A stretch of 64,000 bases of DNA from Bacillus sp. UNC438CL73TsuS30 (GCF_000482325.1 NZ_AXVA01000014.1:1-64000); one strand, 5' to 3'. Shown: positions 50,129 through 59,735, counted from the first letter of the stretch. Numbers and translations: made by a program. The notes: generated from the letters alone by a model not told the origin.

Positions 50129-52063
50129 ATGAAGAAAAAACGCTTTAGTAAAAAAGGGGCAGCATTGGCACTGGCATTCGCACTGACGATTCCAGCTTTA
50201 ACACCTGCAGCTGCAGCTGGCAATGGGCATGTGACGATTGACTCCGTCCGTTTTAATGGGATGGATGCACCGAAGACAATTGATCAGATGGTTCAAACCT
50301 ATACAAACGCATCGCTTGAAGTAAAGTATAGCAATGGTGAAGTGAAGCAATTCCCACTATCATATAAAAAGCTTTTTAAATCTGAAGATAAAGTTGCAAT
50401 AAATAAAGGGCAGTTAATTCCGGCAGGAACACCAATTGATGTAAACGGTAATCCAATCATCGATACCAGTGTAGAAGGAAAACCTACATACTATGTATCA
50501 GATGCTCCCGACTCCAATAGTTTATTGAAACCAATTAATGGACAACTTTACATGGTGACCCATTATGAATATCAAACCATTGATGCTGCAGGTAAATCAG
50601 CATATGGTGTGGTTCCTGCATCGATGTCCCTATCAACACTTGAACAACATAAGAAAACAGGGGAATTAACACCAAAAGAGGTTAAGAAAATTGATTTTTC
50701 AAGCGTAAATGGACTTTGGATCCCATGTAACGGTTCACTATCACCTTGGAATACCCATTTAGGTTCAGAAGAATATGAGCCTGATGCTCGGAATTTTGAA
50801 ATGGATGCAAACTCATCTGCAAGAACTCAAACGGAAAGCTTTGCAAAACTTTATTTTGGTGACAAATCAAAAGCAAATCCTTACTTCTATGGATTTGTAC
50901 CCGAAATTAAAGTCGACAAACAAGGGGTTGCATCCGTTAAAAAACATTATAGTATCGGCCGTTTCTCTCATGAATTAATGAAAATGATGCCGGATCAACG
51001 GACAGCGTTCTTTGGTGACGATGGTTCTTATACGACGATGTTTATGTATGTAGCTGACAAAGCAAAAGATCTTTCTGCTGGAACACTTTATGCAGCAAAG
51101 TTCCATCAAACTGGTAATGAAAACGGCGGTTCGGGGAACTTGGAATGGATCAAGTTAGGTCATGCATCTGACAAGGAAGTAAAAGCTATTATCGATAGCG
51201 GCATTAAATTCAGTGATATTTTCGAAACATCTGCTGAACCAAAAGAAGGTTTCAAAGCGATTAAACAATACTCCTATGGCAAAACTGAGTACCTAAAGTT
51301 AAAGCCTGGAATGGAAAAAGCGGCTGCGTTTTTAGAATCACGCCGATATGCAGCAATGCTTGGTGCGACATCTGAATTTAACAAAATGGAAGGTGTCACA
51401 CTAAACGAAAAGGATAAAAAAGTTTACATCGCAATCTCCGACCAAAGCAATGGAATGTTGGCCAATGCTGCTGACCCAACGGATGATATTCAACTGCCAA
51501 AAATTAAATCGGGTGTTACCTATCAATTAGATTTAACAGCTGGCCAACAGGATCGCGATGGGCAAAAGATTAATAGTAAATATGTCGCAAATTCGATGTC
51601 TGGTCTAATCGTTGGTAAAGATATGCCGTCAGCGGATGCATACGGGAATACAGCAGATGTAAATTCAGTAGCTAATACGGATAATTTAAGCTATTCCGAA
51701 GCACTAAGAACCTTATTTATCGGAGAGGATAGCGGCATGCATACGAATAACTTTGTATGGGCTTATAATGTTGATACAAAAGAATTATCGAGAATTCTAT
51801 CGGTTCCTGCCGGGGCTGAATCAACAGGTTTGTTTGCAGCGGATAACCGGAATGGATTCTCTTATATCATGTCCAATTTCCAACACCCAGGTGATGAAAT
51901 AGATAGCAAGAAGATTACTGCCGTAGATAAAGGGGAATTGGAAAAAGCGATGGAAGAACAAATCGGGATTAATCGTACCGGTGGAGTAGGATATATTTCC
52001 GGTCTCCCTTCATTGGAAGCTTTACAAAAAAATAGTGATGTAAAAAGTATTTTTAAAAAATAG
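50129..52063 (+). CDS. phoX: PhoX-family secreted alkaline phosphatase
   Basis: 644 residues. A signal peptide (lysine-rich start, hydrophobic core, cleavage near AAAAG) directs export. PhoX landmarks: CNGSLSPWNTHLGSEEYEPD (about residues 200-219, metal and substrate ligands), HYSIGRFSHEL, RTAFFGDDGSYT and GEDSGMHTNNFVW. PhoX enzymes use Fe and Ca ions to release phosphate from organic esters. The clear Pho box upstream fits induction on phosphate starvation. Single gene with terminator. Confidence 0.9.
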   Translation: MKKKRFSKKGAALALAFALTIPALTPAAAAGNGHVTIDSVRFNGMDAPKTIDQMVQTYTNASLEVKYSNGEVKQFPLSYKKLFKSEDKVAINKGQLIPAGTPIDVNGNPIIDTSVEGKPTYYVSDAPDSNSLLKPINGQLYMVTHYEYQTIDAAGKSAYGVVPASMSLSTLEQHKKTGELTPKEVKKIDFSSVNGLWIPCNGSLSPWNTHLGSEEYEPDARNFEMDANSSARTQTESFAKLYFGDKSKANPYFYGFVPEIKVDKQGVASVKKHYSIGRFSHELMKMMPDQRTAFFGDDGSYTTMFMYVADKAKDLSAGTLYAAKFHQTGNENGGSGNLEWIKLGHASDKEVKAIIDSGIKFSDIFETSAEPKEGFKAIKQYSYGKTEYLKLKPGMEKAAAFLESRRYAAMLGATSEFNKMEGVTLNEKDKKVYIAISDQSNGMLANAADPTDDIQLPKIKSGVTYQLDLTAGQQDRDGQKINSKYVANSMSGLIVGKDMPSADAYGNTADVNSVANTDNLSYSEALRTLFIGEDSGMHTNNFVWAYNVDTKELSRILSVPAGAESTGLFAADNRNGFSYIMSNFQHPGDEIDSKKITAVDKGELEKAMEEQIGINRTGGVGYISGLPSLEALQKNSDVKSIFKK

Positions 52064-52086
52064 TTTTAAATCAATCATTCATTCAG

Positions 52087-52118
52087 GAACTCGATTTTTG
52101 ACATCGGGTTCTTTTTTT
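52087..52118 (+). terminator. Intrinsic terminator after phoX
   Basis: GAACTCGAT (52087-52095) pairs with ATCGGGTTC (52103-52111), followed by seven T's. Confidence 0.8.
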
Positions 52119-52185
52119 ACTGTTTTTTATTCGTTTAAGCGACCTAAACTAGTCCGATCGTAATAGTTTAAAAGGATGAAATTTC

Positions 52186-52224
52186 TTTATTTGTAATTTA
52201 CTTGAACTACATAAGAGATTAACA
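52186..52224 (+). promoter_or_regulatory. Probable Pho box upstream of the YncE/phosphatase gene
   Basis: TTTATT, TTTACT, TACATA and TTAACA start at 52186, 52197, 52208 and 52219, i.e. 11-bp steps. The fit to TTNACA is weaker than at the other three Pho boxes. Confidence 0.5.
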
Positions 52225-52273
52225 AAATAAGAGTAATCTATTTTTGTACAAAAAATAGATTGGAGTGAAAAGG

Positions 52274-53647
52274 ATGTTAAAGAAGTTTAGAAAAAAGAAA
52301 AGACTTCTGGCTGGATTGACCTTAGGAGCTTTCCTTCTTAGTTCTGCCGGTGTCTATGCTGCACAGGATGGGGCATTTGGAAGCAACCTTGTAGGAGAAC
52401 AAGCAGATGGTTCCGTTCAGACCCCTGTAAACCAATTAATCACACCTGCGGGAAAACAAATCGAATTTGGCGGGAACCCAATTTCTGTTGCGATTCATCC
52501 AAATGGGAAGACGGCTGTAACAATCGTTGGTCGAAATAATTACGGTGGAAAAGGTATCAATGTTGTAGATTTGGCAACGGGGAAAATGGCCGCAACAGAT
52601 TTTTCCATTGGCCTAACTACTATGTGGGGACTAGCTTATTCCAAAGACGGAAGCCAGCTTTATGCAACCGGTTCTAAGAGTGGTACGGGTAAAGTTGTCG
52701 TTATGTCCATTGATGAAAATGGTAATCCTTCAATCAAAAAAACTTATAATCTTCCAAAACCGGCTGTAGGTGGAAATATCAACCCACTTGATCTAGCAGT
52801 GGGACCGCAAGGCCAGTTATTAGTAGCTCTAAACCGGGACAACAGCCTTGGAGTTTTAGATCCACAAACTGGAACATTAACTGCTAAAATTCCGGTAGAA
52901 AATGCCCCAACCAGTGTTTTAGTAGATGGAAATACGGCATACGTTACCAACCAGGGTGGTAGAATTGCAAAGAATAGCGACACGACAGTGGATTCCTCCG
53001 GAACAAAAGTGGTCGTTGACCCGAAAACCGGTGCTACTACTACAGGAACTGTCTCTGTCATTGATCTTACAACAAATACGGTAGAAAAAAACATTGAGGT
53101 CGGTGTCCAGCCAGAGCGTATGACCCAGTCAGGTCAGTACATATTTGTAACCAATACGAATAGTGACACCGTTTCTGTTATTGATACGAAATCAAAAAAA
53201 GTTGTCCAAACTATTGATATTAAACCATATCCGGATTCAGCAAAAGGAGCAGCACCGAATGCAGTCAAGGTAATCGATAACAAGTTAATGGTCAGCCTTG
53301 GCCGGGATAATGCGGTTGCCGTATATGACTGGCAGGGACCAGATAAAACTCTGGAACTGCAAGGGTTATTGCCAACTGCATGGTTCCCGGTAGATTTAGC
53401 AGTTGATCAGGAAAATAAAAATCTTGTAGTTGCAAATGCAGACGGAATCGGTTCCCGCGGCCCAGCGCGTGATTTAACGATTCAAGGGATTACAGTAACG
53501 GGACACTCTTCTTATGCACAAATGGGTTCACTTTCATTGATTCCTTTCCCTACAAAACAAGACCTTATTAAAGGTACCAAGCAGGTATATGCAAATAACA
53601 ATTGGTTTGGCTTGAAAGACTTGAATGCAAAGCCGAGACATAACTAG
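52274..53647 (+). CDS. YncE-family beta-propeller half (ends at TAG)
   Basis: 457 residues: signal peptide (KKRLLAGLTLGAFLLSSAGVYAAQ), then about seven beta-propeller repeats with the YncE phrases NPISVAIHPNGKTAV, VSVIDLTTNTVEKNIEVG and VFVTNTNSDTVSVIDT-type strands (here IFVTNTNSDTVSVIDT). ATG 52274 follows GGAGTGA; GTG 52265 is an alternative. Secreted and probably able to fold on its own. Its end lies in the linker that normally joins the propeller to the phosphatase domain. Confidence 0.8.
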   Translation: MLKKFRKKKRLLAGLTLGAFLLSSAGVYAAQDGAFGSNLVGEQADGSVQTPVNQLITPAGKQIEFGGNPISVAIHPNGKTAVTIVGRNNYGGKGINVVDLATGKMAATDFSIGLTTMWGLAYSKDGSQLYATGSKSGTGKVVVMSIDENGNPSIKKTYNLPKPAVGGNINPLDLAVGPQGQLLVALNRDNSLGVLDPQTGTLTAKIPVENAPTSVLVDGNTAYVTNQGGRIAKNSDTTVDSSGTKVVVDPKTGATTTGTVSVIDLTTNTVEKNIEVGVQPERMTQSGQYIFVTNTNSDTVSVIDTKSKKVVQTIDIKPYPDSAKGAAPNAVKVIDNKLMVSLGRDNAVAVYDWQGPDKTLELQGLLPTAWFPVDLAVDQENKNLVVANADGIGSRGPARDLTIQGITVTGHSSYAQMGSLSLIPFPTKQDLIKGTKQVYANNNWFGLKDLNAKPRHN

Positions 53648-53659
53648 AAACCAGTTGCC

Positions 53660-55027
53660 ATGCCTGAACGTGTAGGTGAGCCTTCTACTATTAAACATGT
53701 ATTCTATATTATCAAAGAAAACCGTACCTATGACCAAGTCCTTGGTGATTTAGGTAAGGGCAATGGCGAACCAGCTTTAACGCAATTTCCTAGAACGGTT
53801 ACTCCAAACTTTCATAAATTAGCTGAAACATACCCGCTTTTAGATAATTTTTATGTTTCCGGTATCCAGTCCGCCAGTGGGCATCAATGGGTCATGCAAG
53901 GAACCAATACCGATTATGAAGATAAAGAAACCGATACTGCAAATGTTCGAAGCTACCCAGGTGGTGCCGGCGATCCGATGGCCTATGCACCTACAGGACA
54001 TCTATGGGACCAAGCCATTAAACATGGCGTATCCGTAGAAAATTTCGGGGAAGATACGATAAGTTTTGTTGGTTCCGCACCATTCGGTACCTGGACAGAT
54101 TGGTATAACGATTCATTAATTCTTGCCGGCAAAAAACAAGGTGATCTCCATGTTCCAATTGGAAATTATCAAGCAACTTATGATATACCGTCCCTTGGGC
54201 CGATTACACATAAAACATTTCCAACCTTTGATATGAATATTCCAGATCAGTATCGTTTTGAAATTTTTAAGCAGCAGTTTGAAAAGCATGTTAAAAATGA
54301 TGATTTGCCAGCGTTGAATACTTTATGGATTACCAATGACCATACGTCAGGTAACGCAACCGGTTCTCCAACACCACAAGCCATGGTGGCGGACAATGAT
54401 TTAGCTGTCGGAAAAATTGTGGACTTAATTTCCCACAGTAAATACTGGAAGGATTCCGTCATCTTTGTTACAGAGGATGATGCGCAAAATGGTTTGGACC
54501 ATGTGGATGGCCATCGTGAACCGGCGTATGTGATCAGCCCTTGGGTAAAAAAAGGCATTACGGATAGTCATTACTGGACAGTCATCAATATGGTCCGCAG
54601 CATAGAGCAGATTCTCGGACTTCCTGCCATGAACCAAAATGATGCGGCTGCAGAACCGATGAGTGAGATTTTTACCAATAAGCCTGACTTTACACCGTAC
54701 AATTTCGAAGCAAATCAAATTCCGCTTGATACCTTAAATGGTTCGCCAAATTCTAATACAGCAGCACTTGCTAATACAGATAAGGTGACACCGGAGGCAA
54801 AGGAACTTTCGAAAAAATGGACAGAATGGTCCAATAAGAACAAGAAGAAATTAACTGGACGTCATGCATCACCGGATGATGTGAATGCAAACATGTTGAA
54901 CCATTCCGTTTGGTACGCGACAGAAGGATTTGATAAACCATATCCTGGTGAGAAAAAGGTTCACACACCGGATGAAGTGGCAGAACAGCCTGAAAGCTTT
55001 GCACCATCACCTGCTGATAATGACTAA
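53660..55027 (+). CDS. Alkaline phosphatase/phosphoesterase half (after TAG)
   Basis: 455 residues from the first ATG after the TAG. It contains the phosphoesterase pattern IKENRTYDQVLGD at the N-terminus (catalytic/metal region), SGIQSASGHQWVMQG, VENFGEDTISFVG, WITNDHTSGN (His ligand) and VTEDDAQNGLDHVDGHR with the last metal ligands. No ribosome site precedes ATG 53660 and no signal peptide is present, so as a separate protein it would be poorly made and not exported. Confidence 0.7.
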   Translation: MPERVGEPSTIKHVFYIIKENRTYDQVLGDLGKGNGEPALTQFPRTVTPNFHKLAETYPLLDNFYVSGIQSASGHQWVMQGTNTDYEDKETDTANVRSYPGGAGDPMAYAPTGHLWDQAIKHGVSVENFGEDTISFVGSAPFGTWTDWYNDSLILAGKKQGDLHVPIGNYQATYDIPSLGPITHKTFPTFDMNIPDQYRFEIFKQQFEKHVKNDDLPALNTLWITNDHTSGNATGSPTPQAMVADNDLAVGKIVDLISHSKYWKDSVIFVTEDDAQNGLDHVDGHREPAYVISPWVKKGITDSHYWTVINMVRSIEQILGLPAMNQNDAAAEPMSEIFTNKPDFTPYNFEANQIPLDTLNGSPNSNTAALANTDKVTPEAKELSKKWTEWSNKNKKKLTGRHASPDDVNANMLNHSVWYATEGFDKPYPGEKKVHTPDEVAEQPESFAPSPADND

Positions 55028-55052
55028 TGTGGAGTGATATATAACCGAATCT

Positions 55053-55084
55053 AACAATAGCTGCTCAATCGGGTAGCTATTGTT
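55053..55084 (+). terminator. Possible terminator after the phosphatase half
   Basis: AACAATAGCT (55053-55062) pairs with AGCTATTGTT (55075-55084); the following T run is poor. Confidence 0.5.
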
Positions 55085-55131
55085 ATAATTTGTATTTTAA
55101 AAATATGGTAGTTTTAGTCAAAAAAGGGGGG

Positions 55132-55162
55132 ACTTTTCCGGCAGCCTTGCACGGAGAAAAGT
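55132..55162 (+). promoter_or_regulatory. Hairpin covering the RND pump ribosome site
   Basis: ACTTTTCCG (55132-55140) can pair with CGGAGAAAAGT (55152-55162, two-base bulge). The right arm contains the GGAG that serves ATG 55166, so this stem could mask translation. Confidence 0.35.
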
Positions 55163-55165
55163 AAA

Positions 55166-58100
55166 ATGGGCCGAATTATAGATGAAACAATAAAACGTGC
55201 CGTTCTGATTGTAACCTTAATCGTCTTAATCCTCGTTTGGGGTGGGATGTCCGCCATACATATTCAACGGGATTATCTTCCCGAAATTAATAATCCAACC
55301 TTGATGGTCACAGTGCGTGCAGAGAATTACCAAGCACAGCAAGTAAGAGCAAAGATTTTGGAGCCAATCCAACAGGCTGTACGGGTAGTGGACGGCCTGC
55401 AAGATATTGAGACAAATTCTTTTAATGGCGGATCACTGGTCAGTCTCAACTTTCCGATGAATTTTGATATGAAAAATGCTGAGGAACAGGTATCGAGAGC
55501 TTTAGAAAGGACCTCACTTCCGGCAGGTATCGAAAAACCGTTAGTGACCAGACTAAGTACCCACTCTCTTCCAATCATGAGAATAAGTCTAATGAGTTCT
55601 TCTGACAATATTACGGAAAATACACTCCGAACAGCCATTCAAGAAGATATTGTCAATCGCTTAAAAACTGTTCCCGGTGTTAAAGATGTTCTTGTTTCCG
55701 GTGGTGGAATGGCGGGCTATGCGGTTCATCTTCGTACGGACGATTTAAAGAAATCAGGTATATCTATTGCTGACATAAAACAGTCACTTGAAGAAAATTA
55801 TACAACTGGACTGGAGGGCCAGGTGTCAAACCTACAAACTTCTATACCCATCCAAGTTTCAGGTTGGAGGTTGACGGGACAAGACTTGATGCAGCTTCCT
55901 ATCCATTCTCATGAAGGCAAAACTGTCCCTCTATCTTCTGTAGCTGACATCTCAAATTCGATTGTCAATTTGCAGACGATTTCAAGAACGGACGGAAAAC
56001 CTAGTGTTCTTTTAGACATTTTGAAAACACCTTCATCCAATATTACAAATGTATCCGATCACATTAAAAGCAGAATAAAGGATATTCCGGCATTGAAAAA
56101 TAAGGATGTACAACTTGCTATTCAATTTGATCAAGGAGAACAGATCAATTCATCGTTAAAAGGTCTCATAAAAGAAGGGTTGTTAGGTTGCTTATTCTCG
56201 GTAATATGTGTTTTTCTATTTTTCCGTAAAATACGTTCAACACTATTAATTGCTATTTCATTACCCATCTGTTTATTAGCCACAACCGGCTTATTAAAAA
56301 CAATGGGAATTAGTCTTAATCTGCTTACCGTATCAGGACTTATTGTTGCGATGGGCAGAGTGGTCGATGACTCGATTGTCGTCCTTGATAATATGAACCG
56401 AAAAGTATTTGAGAAAAAAGAGAAAAATAGCGTTCATTTGTTAACGAGCGCTGTTTCCGAAATGATTCCTGCGATTGTCTCGTCAACGGCTACAACCATT
56501 GCGGTTTATCTCCCAATCGCCCTAATTGGCGGCATGGTGAGTGCGGCATTTTCCGGGTTTGCTTGGTCGGTTGTCATTGCATTAGTGATTTCCTTGTTTG
56601 TTTCTATCATGGTGGTTCCGGCTCTTTATCATCTTTTTTGGCGGGGAAAACCTGTTGCCGTAAAAGATAATCTAGAACCATTTGGACATAAAATTTTCAC
56701 ATGGGTGTTCAAACAAAAGGGGAAAGTAGCACTGATCACGCTGGCATTATTTTTGCTCACATCTGTGGGAGCAGCTTTTCTTCCAGTCAATTTTTTACCA
56801 ACGACGTATCGTACAGGTCAACTGGGAATTCAAGTGGAAATGCCGCAAAATACTGCATTAACTGAGGTTGATGCAGAAGTGAAAAGATTGGAGGCTTTAT
56901 TGACAGAAAATCCTAAAGTAGATTCATTCTCTTCTGGGTTAGGTTCATCTTTTACGCCTCAATCCGATGACGTTTTTGATGCAGGAGGCGGATGGATACA
57001 GAAGCCAAATATTGCGAATTTGTCGATAACAGTTAAGAAAAATATTGACGTGAATACCCTTATGCCGGCATTACAGAAACAATTAAACTCTCTATCTAGT
57101 AAAGCCGTTTACACAGTTTCAAATCAAAGTATTGCCGGCGATGATTCGCAATTAAAGATTAATCTTACGGGATCGGATAGTCAAACATTGGAAACAATGG
57201 CGCAAACGATACGAAACCAGCTTAAGCTTGTACCGGGTCTCTCTATACAAGGGGTTGCCGATGGAGAAAATCAAATCACTCAGTATGAAGTTACACTGAA
57301 TCGTAAGGCAATTGAAAAATATGGTATTAAACTGAACGATGTATTAACTCGAATCCAGCAATATACCGCCGAAGGAACAAAAGGAGTAATCTCCATTAAC
57401 CAAAATACTTTTCCAATTGTGATTCATTCCGATGTGCAAAAAAGTACCGGGAAAGATATTTTTTCTTTTATGGGTGGGGAGAGATTTCAGACTAGGGACG
57501 GACAAGAAGTAACATTAGATCAGCTTGCAATTCTTATCCCTTCAGGTTCATCCGTGATCGAAGAGAAGGATGGAAAACCGAATGCAGTTGTTACGGCCAA
57601 TATCATTTCAAGTGATATTGGAAAAGTGACGAAGGAGGTTAAAACCACGCTTAAGAAGATTTCGTTGCCAGAGGGGATTCACTATTCTTTCGCAGGTGCA
57701 CCGCAGCAGGTATATGAAATGATGTATGAAATGGCACTCGCTTTATTCTTCTCCATATTACTTGTATTGATCATCATTAGTGCTGTTTTTCGAGGATGGA
57801 AAGCGCCGCTATCGGTATTACTTTGTATTCCATTCGCGTTTATCGGTTCAGTGATTGGTATGTTTATGTTTAGATTGGAATGGAATCTGGCTGCACTAGT
57901 GGGACTCTTGATGCTAACAGGAATTGTTGTTACAAACGGAATTGTCCTTGTAGATAAAATTGAAAGGAATTTAGCAAGTGGGATGAAACTAGAAGAAGCG
58001 ATTTTACAAGGAACACTGTCTCGGGTAAGACCGATCCTGACAACGGCACTCACAACGGTTTTAACCCTGCTCCCACTTGCATTTTCCTCGAGGTCAGATT

Positions 58101-58258
58101 CAGTGATCTCTCAAACGCTTGGAATTGTCGTTGTCGGAGGAATGATTAGTTCGACTTTTATCAGTTTATTTATGATCCCAATTTGTTATCGCTGGTTGCA
58201 TCAACTGCGAATAGGTTCTTCTGTATCGTATAGGAAAGAGGAGCAATTAATTTCTTGA
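55166..58258 (+). CDS. RND-family efflux transporter (AcrB/SwrC type)
   Basis: 1030 residues in the classic RND plan: one N-terminal helix, a large extracytoplasmic domain (about 35-330), six helices, a second extracytoplasmic domain (550-840) and a final six helices. The proton-relay motif is GRVVDDSIVVLDNM near residue 405; GNGIVLVDKIE-like text (here TNGIVLVDKIE) marks the second half. No membrane-fusion or outer-membrane partner is adjacent, as for B. subtilis SwrC/YerP, which exports surfactin-like lipopeptides. Substrate unknown. Confidence 0.9.
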   Translation: MGRIIDETIKRAVLIVTLIVLILVWGGMSAIHIQRDYLPEINNPTLMVTVRAENYQAQQVRAKILEPIQQAVRVVDGLQDIETNSFNGGSLVSLNFPMNFDMKNAEEQVSRALERTSLPAGIEKPLVTRLSTHSLPIMRISLMSSSDNITENTLRTAIQEDIVNRLKTVPGVKDVLVSGGGMAGYAVHLRTDDLKKSGISIADIKQSLEENYTTGLEGQVSNLQTSIPIQVSGWRLTGQDLMQLPIHSHEGKTVPLSSVADISNSIVNLQTISRTDGKPSVLLDILKTPSSNITNVSDHIKSRIKDIPALKNKDVQLAIQFDQGEQINSSLKGLIKEGLLGCLFSVICVFLFFRKIRSTLLIAISLPICLLATTGLLKTMGISLNLLTVSGLIVAMGRVVDDSIVVLDNMNRKVFEKKEKNSVHLLTSAVSEMIPAIVSSTATTIAVYLPIALIGGMVSAAFSGFAWSVVIALVISLFVSIMVVPALYHLFWRGKPVAVKDNLEPFGHKIFTWVFKQKGKVALITLALFLLTSVGAAFLPVNFLPTTYRTGQLGIQVEMPQNTALTEVDAEVKRLEALLTENPKVDSFSSGLGSSFTPQSDDVFDAGGGWIQKPNIANLSITVKKNIDVNTLMPALQKQLNSLSSKAVYTVSNQSIAGDDSQLKINLTGSDSQTLETMAQTIRNQLKLVPGLSIQGVADGENQITQYEVTLNRKAIEKYGIKLNDVLTRIQQYTAEGTKGVISINQNTFPIVIHSDVQKSTGKDIFSFMGGERFQTRDGQEVTLDQLAILIPSGSSVIEEKDGKPNAVVTANIISSDIGKVTKEVKTTLKKISLPEGIHYSFAGAPQQVYEMMYEMALALFFSILLVLIIISAVFRGWKAPLSVLLCIPFAFIGSVIGMFMFRLEWNLAALVGLLMLTGIVVTNGIVLVDKIERNLASGMKLEEAILQGTLSRVRPILTTALTTVLTLLPLAFSSRSDSVISQTLGIVVVGGMISSTFISLFMIPICYRWLHQLRIGSSVSYRKEEQLIS

Positions 58259-58296
58259 AATCAGTAAATTATACAAGTGAAGTATAGGAATTGTTT

Positions 58297-58331
58297 AATC
58301 CCTGAAATACAAAATTCAGGGATTTTTTTTC
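58297..58331 (+). terminator. Intrinsic terminator after the RND gene
   Basis: AATCCCTGAA (58297-58306) pairs perfectly with TTCAGGGATT (58315-58324), followed by T7. Confidence 0.85.
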
Positions 58332-58341
58332 ATTCGTTTTA

Positions 58342-58406
58342 TTTACATTTTATTTACAATCCTTTTACACCAGGTTTAGAAAAAATCCCCTAAAATCAAA
58401 TACAAT
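58342..58406 (+). promoter_or_regulatory. Pho box and -10 of the truncated UDP-glucose dehydrogenase gene
   Basis: TTTACA at 58342, 58353 and 58364 and TTTAGA at 58375 lie exactly 11 bp apart, the best Pho box in the window. TACAAT at 58401-58406 is a good -10, 20 bp after the last hexamer, as in known PhoP-activated promoters. Confidence 0.8.
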
Positions 58407-58435
58407 AAAGATAAATAAACGTTTGGAGGGATTGG

Positions 58436-59059
58436 ATGAAGATTACCGTTGCAGGTGCAGGATTAGTTGGATTAGTAACTAGCGCTGGATTAGCAGAATT
58501 AGGCCATCAGGTGACATGCATAGACATACAAAAAAAGAAAATTGACTTGCTTCAAAACGGTCGTACTCCAATTAATGAGCCTGGGCTTGATCCTCTTTTA
58601 GAAAAAAATCTTAATAACGGAAATCTACATTTTACAATGAGCCCTTATCAAGCTTATTCAGATACTGAAGTCATTTTTATTGCAGTCGGAACAAAAAATA
58701 AACAAGACGATTTTGTTGATCTAAGAAACATACATGTAGTTTCAAATACGATTGCCCATTTTATCGAAAATAATGTGGTTTTGTGTATAATTAGCACCGT
58801 TCCAATAGGAACGAATGATTTAATTAATAAAATCATCGACAGAAGCAAACCTCCTAATCTTCGTTGTGATGTAGTATCGAATCCAGATTTTCTTCGAAAG
58901 GGATCGGCCATTAACGATTTCTTCTATGGTGAACGAATTGTAATTGGGGCTGATAACCATGAGTCTGCATCAATGATAAAACAAATTTATGAACCATTAA
59001 AAATCCCAACCATCATCACGGACATCCTAAGTGCAGAAATGATGAAATATGCGATTTAA
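58436..59059 (+). CDS. UDP-glucose 6-dehydrogenase, N-terminal half only
   Basis: 207 residues that match only the NAD-binding domain of UDP-glucose dehydrogenase (full length about 440): Rossmann GAGLVGLVTSAGLAELGH, NEPGLDPLLEKN, FIAVGTKNK, STVPIGTND, VSNPDFLRKGSAINDF. It stops at SAEMMKYAI, just where the dimerisation helix would begin; the catalytic Cys and the UDP-binding domain are absent and no remnant follows. The NAD-loop region is also less conserved than in the second copy at 63251. Ribosome site TTTGGAGGG and Pho box are intact, so it is probably still transcribed. Likely a truncated, inactive gene. Confidence 0.75.
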   Translation: MKITVAGAGLVGLVTSAGLAELGHQVTCIDIQKKKIDLLQNGRTPINEPGLDPLLEKNLNNGNLHFTMSPYQAYSDTEVIFIAVGTKNKQDDFVDLRNIHVVSNTIAHFIENNVVLCIISTVPIGTNDLINKIIDRSKPPNLRCDVVSNPDFLRKGSAINDFFYGERIVIGADNHESASMIKQIYEPLKIPTIITDILSAEMMKYAI

Positions 59060-59112
59060 TGTTAAACAGTAGAGTAGAGATAGAATGATAACGGTTAAAA
59101 GGGGAATGGATT

Positions 59113-59643
59113 ATGAGCAGAATGTTGCATGTGTTTTATGGATTTGAATGTAGAATATTTCAAAAGGTAAATCGTCATTTTGATAAGAAGCTATTAAATC
59201 TTTTTTTTCGTGCCATTACACACCTTGGAGGAGCGGAATTTACCATCATTTCTACTTTCCTCCTGCTGATTTTATCACCAAGAGAGACAAGACTGATTGC
59301 TATTTCTAGTGCAGTTGCATTATCAGCAAGTCACATACCTGTTCAAATTGTGAAGCATATGTTCCCGCGAAAAAGACCCTATTTAATGATTGAAAAAACA
59401 AAGTTTCCTGATAACCCATTACAAGACCATTCTTTTCCTTCGGGTCATACAACTGCGATATTTGCGGTTGTCACCCCATATATAATTTTTGTTCCTCCAT
59501 TAGCTATTGTCCTTATTCCGTTAGCAACTTGTGTAGGTGTATCTAGGATTTACTTGGGTCTACACTATCCTTCAGACGTATTTGCAGGTGGCATCCTTGG
59601 AAGTTTAACAGGTGTTATAAGTTTTTTTATACTCCTTTTTTGA
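59113..59643 (+). CDS. PAP2-family phosphatase (undecaprenyl-diphosphatase type)
   Basis: 176 residues with about five to six membrane segments. All three PAP2 motifs are present: KHMFPRKRP (residues 77-85), FPSGHTT (catalytic His, near 110) and SRIYLGLHYPSDVFAG (nucleophile His, near 143-158). Such enzymes recycle undecaprenyl pyrophosphate or dephosphorylate lipids. It follows the truncated dehydrogenase by 53 bp with no terminator between, so it is probably read from the same Pho-controlled promoter. AAAAGGGG precedes the start. Confidence 0.85.
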   Translation: MSRMLHVFYGFECRIFQKVNRHFDKKLLNLFFRAITHLGGAEFTIISTFLLLILSPRETRLIAISSAVALSASHIPVQIVKHMFPRKRPYLMIEKTKFPDNPLQDHSFPSGHTTAIFAVVTPYIIFVPPLAIVLIPLATCVGVSRIYLGLHYPSDVFAGGILGSLTGVISFFILLF

Positions 59644-59695
59644 AAGTACTCTTACTAAATTCCTTTGGAAATACATTAAATAGAAATCACCTTCT

Positions 59696-59735
59696 AAACC
59701 ATCTGGCTTTTAAGAAATCCAGATGGTTTTTATTT
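59696..59735 (+). terminator. Intrinsic terminator after the PAP2 gene
   Basis: AAACCATCTGG (59696-59706) pairs with CCAGATGGTTT (59719-59729), followed by a T-rich stretch. Confidence 0.85.

Larger units (their letters stand above)
52274..55027 (+). pseudogene. YncE beta-propeller/phosphatase fusion gene split by an in-frame TAG
   Basis: Read through one TAG codon (53645-53647), this is one continuous frame of about 916 codons matching the known fusion of a YncE-type propeller with an alkaline phosphatase/phosphoesterase. The next codons (KPVA, then MPERVGEPSTIKHV) stay in the same frame, so a single base change is the only damage. The second half has no ribosome site or signal peptide of its own. 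It could be a nonsense pseudogene, a sequencing error or, less likely, a readthrough stop. The two halves are described separately below. Confidence 0.8.
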
